This document shows, one piece after another, positions 1-10,400 of a stretch of DNA of 64,000 nt (the stretch's first letter is position 1; each line of letters opens with the position of its first letter). The position numbers and the translations under genes are program-made. The stretch lies in contig OZ029918.1 of assembly GCA_964023275.1 (NCBI GenBank), forward strand, positions 37,880,477 through 37,944,476, in the 5' to 3' direction. The notes beneath the pieces were generated by a model. It saw only the letters and a program-made list of their open reading frames with translations. It was not told the DNA's origin and made no database searches. This DNA comes from Norana najaformis (lineage: Eukaryota > Annelida > Clitellata > Crassiclitellata > Hormogastridae).

Positions 1-2
1 GC

Positions 3-308
3 TACCCATCACAGATTAATATCTGCATGCGATTGTTGTCTTCAAAGGTCTCAGATCTCCGCTACTGGTCTACCTCTTGTGCTATTTTGCGTGAAGGCAA
101 CTGGAAAAATTGTCAGTGTACATTTGCAATTTCTGAGGTAATAAACTTGATATGGAAGCCACGTGCCAGTAACATTCAGGTTCACACAAAGGTTAATACT
201 TTAGCTGCGCACTTCCATCGGGTAGCTCAGGCCTTGAAATCGTCATCTGTGGTTCAACTTGAAGATGAATCACCCTTTAAAGTTGAATGCTTCAAAAAAC
301 CAGTTTAA
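3..308 (+). CDS. Possible terminal exon of an unrecognised upstream gene
   Basis: The frame is open from the window edge to a TAA-type stop at 306-308 (about 101 codons). It includes RASNIQVHTKVNTLAAHF and ends VECFKKPV. A possible splice donor GAG/GTAATA lies at 138, so the true exon may be shorter. I recognise no domain or family. A chance open frame of this length at a sequence edge is unlikely but possible. Strand and coding status are inference only. Confidence 0.25.
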   Translation, partial: YPSQINICMRLLSSKVSDLRYWSTSCAILREGNWKNCQCTFAISEVINLIWKPRASNIQVHTKVNTLAAHFHRVAQALKSSSVVQLEDESPFKVECFKKPV

Positions 309-632
309 CATGACACAGTTTTAAACACCACAAACAACAATTGCCAACAACAGTAGCAATAATAATAATCCATCGATAATAACAATCTGTCTTTTCAGCG
401 CCTTTCGATTTGCGCACTGCATTATTTTCAGGGGTACATTTGCAGACCTCATTGGAGTCGAGCACTGATGACGAATTGTTCACTTATTTTATCATTAATA
501 ATTGTTCCAGAAATAGAATATGTAACAATAAATATTCATAAATACGATGATAATATCTACCACAATGTATTCATATTTCAAGACTCTTGATGAAGCACCT
601 TATTAAAGCCTGCTGGAATTCCCTGTGTTCAG

Positions 633-843
633 TGTCGATATGGATAATGTTGATGCAGAAAACTCCCTGGTCGTACAAATGTGGAAGAGAAACAGTTTTC
701 TTATCAAACAGGAGATAGTGTATTTGAAAATGAGTGAGGAAGAAACAGATTTGAGAGTAATTCTGCTCAAGAATACAAAACATCCAAGGAAATGTGCTGA
801 TGTGACACTGTTACCAATGTCTGACAATGTTACCGATGTCTGA
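633..843 (+). CDS. Possible last exon of an unrecognised upstream gene
   Basis: A plausible acceptor (ccctgtgttcag) precedes position 633. The frame that follows reads DMDNVDAENSLVVQMWKRNS and later QEIVYLKMSEEETDLRVILL, a coding-like composition, and ends at a stop at 841-843. The last codons (MSDNVTDV) already lie in the 19-bp minisatellite that starts here, so the tandem repeat would form the C-terminus. I recognise no family. It may belong with the open frame at 3-308, but a GAG/GT donor at 138 would not match its phase. Confidence 0.25.
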
Positions 844-1160
844 CAATGTTACCGATGTTTGACAATGTTACCGATGTTTGACTATGTTACCGATGTCGGA
901 CAATGTTACCGATGTTTGACAATGTTACCGATGTCTGACAACGTTACCGATGTTTGACAATGTTACCAATGTCTGACAATGTTACCGATGTCTGACAATG
1001 TGACCGATGTTTGACAATGTTACCGATGTCTGACAATGTTACCGATGTCTGACAATGTTACCGATGTTTGACAATGTTACCGATGTCTGACAACGTTACC
1101 GATGTTTGACAATGTTACCGATGTCTGACAATGTTACCGATGTCTGACAATGTGACCGAT
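818..1160. repeat. 19-bp minisatellite, about 18 copies
   Basis: The unit gtytgacaatgttaccgat is repeated head to tail with few substitutions (tct/ttt, gttacc/gtgacc). It overlaps the end of the candidate exon at 633-843. Confidence 0.95.
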
Positions 1161-2120
1161 GACAATGTTACAGTGTCTACACTGTTACCATCCACTTTGG
1201 TAAGAGGCATCAGATGAATTGACAATGTGACACCTTGATGCCAACACTGATGTGATTCCCTGATTAATATGCAACCAGCCAAGTTTTTTGAAAGATGTTT
1301 ATCTGGAATTATGTTATTTTTCTGTATCCAAATGTAACAAACTTGAGCACGATGCCATGTTTTACCAAACTTGTTTTAAACATGCCATTCTGCTTTAGCT
1401 GCTTTTAGGTAATGAATATCTTGTAAATGCTTGGATTTAGTGTTACCGTGATTTATGTTGAGCGATAGTCAAGTGGGGAGCATGAAGGACCGACTGCACA
1501 AAGTTTAGGTGTTCAAATCCTCACCAAAACAGAAAGTGCCCCTAACAGACTCGGCAAAAATGAGTATACAGACTATATGCTGGTGGTGGGTTAGCAAGGG
1601 ATAGACTGGCCACACCCTCGTATGCCGAGGCCGAGTAAATGAAGTTGATAACGTTTAATACCCCTGGCTGTTTACTGACTTGGATTAAGCCTTGACTTTC
1701 AGATTTGAGTTGAAAAAGGGGCCATTTTGGGTCAACATTTTACGAATACCTATAATATAGGTGCTTACCACCTAGGTACAAAGACGTAATATGGGCATGA
1801 TTGGTATGTGAACCGCCTTCTTCGTGCACTGAGACGTCTGGACGTTCTTCTACGAACAAGGCGGTGGCTCCATAAAGAATGTCCTCTAAATATGACATAC
1901 TTTTCACCCCTCCCCTTGTTCACTTTTGGCTTTACCCGCTTCCGTCTCTCTAGTGTACTGCATTCCAGCAATGTACTAAGGTCTTAAACTGAATTGAACA
2001 TTATTTATTGTTTAAGAAAACAAGCTTTGTATAATAATAATAATTTATAATTTTTCTTCCGGATAATTTTTTACTTCCTGGGGTATCATAAATACCTCGG
2101 GGCTAAAAAAATTAATAATA
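1161..2120. other. Intergenic stretch, no gene seen
   Basis: I see no convincing exon on either strand. A weak tRNA-like SINE fragment (A-box-like tagtcaagtgg and B-box-like gtgttcaaatcc) lies near 1460-1560. An (ata)n run lies near 2034-2130. Confidence 0.4.
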
Positions 2121-2124
2121 ATAA

Positions 2125-2295
2125 TAATAATGAATAGTAACTTCTAATGTGCCGGTGTATAACGCACAAGGCATCAACAATGGCGGCGCACCAAAGCCAA
2201 GCCGCAATCAGGTCAATATCCAGAACGTCAGTCTAAAAGACAGGTAGCCTACGGTGAATAAGCAAGTTGAAAAAGGTACCTTAAGTCTGCTGTCT
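2125..2295. repeat. Dispersed repeat family G copy
   Basis: It shares the string family around acttctaatgygccggtgt, caatcaggtcaatatccaga and cctacggtggataagcaa with copies at 12865-12975, 26245-26410, 57525-57685 and, reversed, 60515-60650. It is likely a LINE 3' tail fragment. Confidence 0.7.
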
Positions 2296-2984
2296 CACTG
2301 AAGATGTCGCCCGCTGAAGGTTCGTTTTCCTTGTACATTTCGTCCTGCTTAAAGGTTTATCTCAACCGCCGCCCGCGACAGTTTGCAACTAATAACCATC
2401 CCCAATTTACTTGTTACTAAGTATTCACTAAGTACCACCCTAGACTTCAGCGTTTGCAACTTGGGGTAAAACAATAGACTACGAAGGGGGTTTTGGAAAC
2501 AATGCGTATCAGAATACACGTCACAAACCGGTTTCAAACGTCGGTGAAACCTACTTTTATGCAAGAAAGCCAATACAATACAATTGTAAATATCTAGAAA
2601 ATTTACACCTTTTAAAATTAAAATCAATTATTGGTAACTTTTAAAAATGCAATGTAAGGCGAAATGGACAATGATGAGCTTCTTTGACCCAGAGTTAGTA
2701 TATTGTATTTAATAAAATCTGCCACCTTCTACGTGTCTCCATAGCTATTTGTTAATAGGCGGAGCTTCCACGCAACTTTAACCAATCTATTACAGCTATA
2801 CCGGACCAATGATGCCCTCGACTCGTTGACGACGTTCGACGGACGAAAGTTTCGCACCCTAGTTATGATGTCTGTTTATGCAATCGTCGCTGTCAGTACG
2901 TGTAGGTGATAATTGTCAGTTTTTTCAGCATCAAAACGATGCTTTTGTCAGAATATTGTAGTTGGAGCTATTAAAGAGAAGATA

Positions 2985-3593
2985 TAAGAAAAGTAAGTTG
3001 TTAAAGAACCATTAAGCAAATTGAGAATTTTGCTGGCTTTGCGTTCGATGTAAATTTGACACGGTGCGCCGAGTAATTTCCTGTATAGGATTACGGCATG
3101 CTATGGGTTTTTCTTCCATGATAATTTCGCACTGGTTAATCCTCAGTTGCGTTTCTTCATCGCCCAAAACATGTTGATCGTCGACTGTTAGACGCCACCT
3201 GTTATAAACACTATGTAAAACCTACTGGTTAACCTATTTTTCGTTAACAAGTGACCCTAGCCATGTTGCTTTTCCTCGACGTTACGCAAAAAGCCAATTT
3301 GGCTCGTGATTGCACGAGTCACGAGTAGCAGGGCGAATTAAACTTGCATGCAAAGTGTGAAATCTAGACACTCATGCCCTATTACATTACATCCATTTAC
3401 ATATGTAAGACCTAATTACATTACGAGTCTAATATAACTGACGTTTCAGCAAACAGGTTTGCTGAAATGTTAGTCGTTGTACGAATGTATGTCTTAGAAC
3501 ATTTATATAGCGCCTTTTAGAACCTTTCATTTCAAGGTTCTCACTGTTAACACCGGCCTCAAAATGAAGAAATTTACTGAATCTTTTTACAGG
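2985..3593 (+). other. DNTTIP1: Possible 5'UTR intron of DNTTIP1
   Basis: A strong donor (agaaaa/gtaagt at 2992/2993) and a good polypyrimidine acceptor (ctttttacag ending 3593) would join a 5'UTR exon to the first coding exon. A CCAAT-like motif sits near 2804. No transcript evidence is available, so the start site is inference. A LINE-tail fragment (tttatatagcgcc) lies at about 3501-3513. Confidence 0.35.
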
Positions 3594-4475
3594 TTTACTC
3601 AGCTGCTGAATGCTATCATGTCACAGAGGCCTCCGATGACCGTTTCCAGCATTGGTTCCACTGGCATGCCTATCTTCCAGTCATCTGGACTGGTTCCCTT
3701 GCACAACGCCACATACTCAGTGCCACCAATGTCTTCACATTCAAAAGCTTCGCAGCCCAGTCTCTCTGCCATTGCCACCAGCTCTGCGGGTTCGTCTCAG
3801 GGCAAGGCGACGGATATTCCTTTTTCGAGGCTCATCAAGCCGGTTGAAGCTTCTGGTGCATCGTCAGCTGGTTCCACGCCATTGTCTGGTTCCCCAGCTC
3901 TTGCAAAGCTGTTGCAGATGGGAAATCCCCGACCATCGGGGGGAAAATCCGGACACAGAAAAGATTGGGTTCAGCCGGCTGAGGAAAGGTTCGATGGCTC
4001 GCAGGGTGTTGCTCGAGACTTCAAACTCAACTCTGGCCGGATATCAGGAACACATGAAAACCCTTTCATCACAAAACTGCCGTCCCTTGCAATGGATTAT
4101 CCCAGCACAGAAGTTCAACCTGCTGCTAATCTTGCGGCTAATCCTCCCGCAGGATGGCTTAGCCACGCTCAGTCTCGAGCTTTTAAACCTGTCACAAATG
4201 CTCAGATCTTGACCAGCGCTGACCGCAAAGCTTCTCCCAGACCAGATGAGCTGGCTGTCCAGGCCAAGGAGTGCTTGCTTCGAGCAGGCGAGCAACCTGT
4301 TGGAGCAGACGACTTGATTGGAGGCTTGAAAAGTGATGCGAGAGCCAGTCGAGGTGTGACGTCAATCAAAAGAGATGGTGACACAGATCCGGTCAAGCTG
4401 GACTGTGATACTAAGGAGTGGCACACGAAAAAGATGGAGAAGGATGAGGATGAGGAGGAGGGCCGTGAAGAATGG
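3594..4475 (+). CDS. DNTTIP1: DNTTIP1 exon 1 (coding from 3618)
   Basis: This is a long Ser/Pro/Ala-rich exon: MSQRPPMTVSSIGSTG at the start, then low complexity, then an acidic EKDEDEEEGREEW at the donor (tgg/gtaaca). It ends in phase 0. The frame also stays open upstream through Met 3564. I recognise no domain, and the first conserved residues appear only in the next exon (EEW/DNPFN). Codon use and length argue for a real exon. Confidence 0.75.
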
Positions 4476-7400
4476 GTAACATTGGTATGCTGCTGACATT
4501 TTCGTTTTTTAGCACACAAAATAATAATAATAATAAGACAATTTATATAGCGCCATAACATGACCGAGGTTGAAAAAAGGGCCCTGTACATTCACCAGTG
4601 CATTCAGCCGTCGAAGGATAAGCTGAAAGGGAATGTGTTTAGCCATAATTTAAATGTCTCCAGTGAAGGGAACGACTTGACATACTCAGGAAGACTGTTC
4701 CACGCCACTGGTCCGGCAACCGCGAAGGAGTATTCTCCGAATTTTGTTACAGTTCTGTGGATGTGTGGTTGATTACTCGCATTCGATCAAACATGCTGTT
4801 GCAGTTTTTCAGGCCAGAAAAAGTTTCATAACTGTAACAGAACATTTGATAAATGCTCTGCTTTTTTCCAGGATAACAATCCTTTCAACATGCGTATCGT
4901 CAATCTGAACAATTTTCCAGTCACTCAGTCTGTCTATCGGACCAACTATCGCTCACATTCTGTTGCCTGCGTCCGAGCCAAGTGAGTTCTTCAGTTGTAG
5001 TTGAAACCCGAATCCCTGTAATCAGGAGCATCTGTAGCACTGGTATCATAACGCACAAGGCACCAATTGATGGTTGCTTCTAAGCAAAACTGTATCGTAA
5101 AAATATACTCTATGGACAAAAGCAGTCAAGATCTGTCAGACTCCAGAAACCGGAAGACAGGTCCCTGAAGCTCTGCCCTATAGAATTAAATTTAACCTTG
5201 TCAGAATATGAAGTTTTGGGCCAGTTGATGAAAGCATGCACACCGACTGGTAGCTTTTTCTAGTACTAGGAAAAGACAATGATTATGAGTGAACCAATAT
5301 CTTCCATCATTCAAAGTCTAGGAAAAGATGGTGATTATGAGTGAACCAATATCTTCCATCATTCAGAGAGTCTAGGAAAAGATGATGATTATGAATGAAC
5401 CAATATCTTCCATCATCCAAAGTCAAGGAAAAGATGGTGATTATGAATGAACCAATATCTTCTATCATCCAAAGTCTAGGAAAAGATGGTGATTATGAGT
5501 GAACCAATATCTTCCATCATTCAAAGTCTAGGAAAAGATGGTGATTATGAATGAACCAATATCTTCAATCATCCAAAGTCTAGGAAAAGATGGTGATTAT
5601 GAATGAACCAATATCTTCCATCATCCAAAGTTTAGGAAAAGATGGTGATTATGAATGAACCAATATCTTCCATCATCCAAAGTCTAGGAAAAGATGGTGA
5701 TTATGAATGAACCAATATCTTCCATCATTCAAAGTCTAGAAAAAGATGGTGATTATGAATGAACCAATATCTTCCATCATCCAAAGTCAAGGAAAAGATG
5801 GTGATTATGAATGAACCAATATCTTCCATCATCCAAAGTCTGTTGTGTAATAAAATTATCTGTCAACCAGAATAGTCCTTTGACCTAAATTCTCTGTTAT
5901 CCTAAATGTTCAATCAGACTGTTCTGTCTAACAAAATAATCTGCCAACTTAAATACAATGTGAACCCAAATACTATGTCTACCAAGATAATCTGATAAAA
6001 ATACTCTTTCAACTCAATACAGTGTTGGCAAACATACTACGTCAACCAAGATTCGACTCAAATACAGCATCAACAATGGTTATTTACCAAACAAAATACT
6101 TGTTCAACTCAAATACAATGTCACTTGAAATACTCTGTCAAAATGGTGTTAACTAAAATACAGTGTGTGTTTTTAAGCTTGTACTCTAACGTGGTTTTTT
6201 GCGAATTCTTAGGCTTGGGTCGATTCAGAACACGGCCAAATCGTTGGATCTTTTGAGGCAAATTCTTCAGAAGTCCATAAATGCTGAAATCGACGTCATC
6301 ATCAAGAAGTACCTCACGGTATTCGATACTTCTCTTCTTCGACAAATCCTATCCTGATTCTTACTCTTCCTCGTATCTCACGTTCCGGTTCTATTCCAAA
6401 CACCATCCACCGTAGCCTGTCTGCCTGCCTGGCTCTTGGATCTTGACCTGGAACTGAACCCTTCTTGCCTGTCGATTTTATTTTGACTGAGCACCTGTAA
6501 ATAAGCTGGTTCCCATGACTTTACGTCTGTTGGACACTTTAGACATCTTGGCCTTATGATTACGATTGTGATTGCTTAAAATTTTTGTTCGTGCTGAATG
6601 TTATCACTTTGATCATTTTTGGTGGTCAGTTTGAGTCTGTAATCCAACAGTTGCAGGTTTGAGCCTACTGAGCAGACTCCATGTAACAATCGTGGACAAG
6701 TTGTATGATTGTCTTGTTTAAGTCACCGAGTGATTGTCTGATTGATTGGTTGGCTGATGGTTGTTTGAATGATTGATTTTAGGAATATTTCCAGCCAGCC
6801 TTAGAAAACATTCGTTTGAACAACGGAGACAACGCCGTTAGCAGCGAACATGTTAACAACGTTTGCCGTCAGATTCTTGAAGAAGTAAGCTGACTTGCCT
6901 TTCAACATTTTTTATTATTTTGCATTTATTATGTGCACAAGGTCAGTAAATCTGAATCTGAGGCGCAAAGCAATTGTGAGTGAAGGACTTGCTGAAGGTC
7001 CCTACACAGTAACCGTCTAAGGGAAGGCTCAAACCTGTACTTTCCGCGTTACAAGATGAGCGCTCTATCCATAACCACTTTATCATCATCATCACCACCA
7101 CTGCTGCCACCGGCATCATCATCATTATTATCACCATCATTGTTCAATTCCAAAATAGAATTAGTTTGAAAAAGTATGTGAAAAATTAATATTCTTTTCA
7201 ATTAGTTTGAAAAAGTACGTGAAAAATTAATATTCTTTTCAATTAGTTTGAAAAAGTACATGAAAAATTAATATTCTTTTTCATGTGCTTTTGAACTCTG
7301 CCTTGTGAAAATGCTTCTTCCACTGTTGAAGTTTTTGTTTCTTTGAAAAGGCAAAGAAGATGTTTAACGCAGATCCTCGAAGTACCACTCCTGACCTTTT

Positions 7401-10400
7401 GGACAATGCCTCCGATTCTGGAAGCACGGAAGACGTGCGCGTTCCACGACTTGGCCGGGTGAGGAACAGCTTTTCAACTGGCCCTCAGTTGTGTTAACTG
7501 AAGATAAGGCGTAGGTAAAAGGAAAGGTAATTTAATACATGCACTATGAAGGTGTTGAAGAATTGTTCCGCTAAAGAGTTGTTCTGCCGAAGAATTTTTC
7601 TGCTAAGAATTGTTCTGCTAAAGAGTTGTTCTGCTAAAGAATTGTTCCGCTAAAGAGTTGTTCTGCTAAAGAGTTGTTCCGCTAAAGATTTATTCCTCTA
7701 AAGAGTAGTTCCACTAAAGAATTGTTCCACTAGAGAATTGTTCTGCTAAAGAATTGTTTTACAAAAGAATTATTCTGGTAAAGGAATTGTTCTACAAAAG
7801 AAGTGTTCTGCTAAAGAATTGTTCTGCTAAAGAGTTGTTCTGCTACTAAAGAATTGTTCTGCTACAGAATCGTTCCATTGCATTACATTGTGTTGATGTG
7901 AGGCACTAGTGAAAGTTTTCCTTTGAAATGTTTCAGGGTTCAATTCCACCACGCAAAAGGAAGCTGTCCTCGGGATCCGAATCAAGTTCCAATGCTCCGA
8001 AGATGAAGGTATTTCAATAATCATCATTTTTGACACTCTTTACTGTCAACCCAGAAGTCAGAGGTTCGGACAAGATTTCTAACTCTTCATAGCCATCATT
8101 GCCTCTTGAGGTTCTTGTCTTTTGTCTTCTAAACTTTTTCTGGTTATAAACAAAGCGATTGAAGGTTTTCATTTAAAGGTCCAACTGTCGCTGCGAGTCG
8201 TATCTAAATGCATCTTCAGTGTTTTTCAGACATCATCTGGCATTGATTCGCTCATAATTGTTTATCATTTGGAGCAAGAAAGATTTATAAACTAAAATTT
8301 AGGAATTTATTGTTTTTGAGCCGTGATTCAGTGACTTGATTTAGTGTGGTGTGTGTTTTGTATTATTCTAGAAAAAAGGAAGATTTGGTGCCCATCTTCA
8401 GACGAGTTCCGGGTATGAATATCCTTCATTTTATAACAATTCTAATAGCAATTTTATTAATAATGATTAATATTAATGATCATTAGTAATAATATTAATG
8501 ATGATGATAATATTGTCAACCAAATTAGTAATGGATAACAATAATATTTATTATAAGTTTTATTAATTATTTATTGATTTCTTATTTCCTCCAGATGCTT
8601 TTTTAAATCCTGAAGGATCATACTGTATATACCACCTTGGGAAAAAATTATATATGATGATAGTCTAGATGCGAGATATGTTGAAACATTGCTTTTAAAC
8701 CAACCCTACTAACCTAAATGCTATGGTTATAAAACCATAAGATGCACATGATAATGATGACGACGACGACGATGATGATGATGCTATTGGCAGCATTACC
8801 GTAATTTATGTCCAATTGGTGGTGGTAAAGTCACCATGATTATGTGCTTACTGTAAATTTATTAATTTACTTATCTTTTAATTGTCATGATTAACTGATT
8901 GGTCAGTTGTAAATTTTCAACATTTTTTGTGGTTTTTAGAAGGTCAACTCCTTCCAAAAAACTGGAACCTGTGCGACGTGAAGGGCCGCTGGTAATTGTT
9001 TTTCTAATCTAATCCTGTGACTTCTGTAGTGCGATTATTCTAATGCACTAAGTATGAGTCAGTGGCTCTCCAGTACCATTCAGTGAATTCCGGGGGGCAA
9101 GACAAGGGAGGATTGAAGAAGCTCGGTTTGGATCCTGAAGATGTCAGTAGCTACTGCCCACTCTCCGACCTCTCATTTCTCTCAAAGATTTCTGTGCTTT
9201 GTTTTGAAGCCAGTGGTAAACTTAGCGGAGATGGAAGCCTTTTTAGAGTTGTAATTAAGTTTTGAGTTTGCTTTGGTTTGTAGTGGGATTCAGAAAGAAT
9301 CAAGTCCGACACGTTGTTTGTCATGGGAGCGAGAGCGAACAAGTAAGAGTTCCTAGATTTTGCACATAATGTTGGTCTGTTCTCTGGTCTTCTGCCAACT
9401 CTACTGGTCTTCTGGCAACTCTTTCTGATCATCTGGCAACTTTCTCAGGTTATCTGGCAACTCTGCAGGTCTTCTGGCGACTCTACTGGTTTTCTGGCAA
9501 CGCTCTGGTCTTCTGGCAACTCTTTCTGATCTTCTGGCAACTCCCTCATGTTATCTGGCAACTCTACTGGTTTTCTGGCAACTCTCTCTGGTTATCTGGC
9601 AACTCTGCAGGTCTTCTGGCGACTCTACTGGTTTTCTGGCAACGCTCTGTGCCAACTCTATTGGTCTTCTGGCAACTCTTTCTGACCTTCTGGCAACTCT
9701 TTCTGATCTTCTGGCAACTCTCTCAGCAACTCCCTCATGTTATCTGGCAACTCTGCTGGTGTTCTGGCAACTCTATGGGTTTTCTGGCAACTCATTCTAA
9801 TCTTCTGGCAACTGGACTTTGTTCTTCCTATGGCATCTTTGGACTTTGTTTTCCTGTGGCATCTTTGGACAACCCGTCTAACTTGACACAGCGCTCATGA
9901 ATAAGCTGGTGCCCTGTGCTTAGCTTTAGAGTAGTGCTTTAGAAATTTTTGAGATTACAATTACTATTAGTATGTTGGGTCTGAGTTGAATGATTGCAGG
10001 TTTGTGCCTGATGAGTCCATGGAATGACCCTTGTGTGTCATTTGAGGATGAATGGATGTAGGATTTCATCTGATGATGACATGAGCATGTAGTGTCCATG
10101 CTGCAAATAAGACACATTGCGTTCATCCAACGATTCACTTGCATGCTTGTTTATCTATTTTATTTACGGTAATGTACCATTATGTGATTTGCCTACTTAT
10201 ATTTTGTTTATGTGAATTTTTGAAATATTTGAAAATTTGACTCTGTTGTTATGTTTTAAAAAATGTTCTTGTATGAAATAAAATCGAGTTTTGTTGGGTT
10301 TGACTATTTTTGTGACACAGGGCACTCGGTCTGGGAGCTACGAGGGGTCGAATTTACATAAAACATCCGGAAGTCTTTAAGGTGAGACATGTTTTATTTG

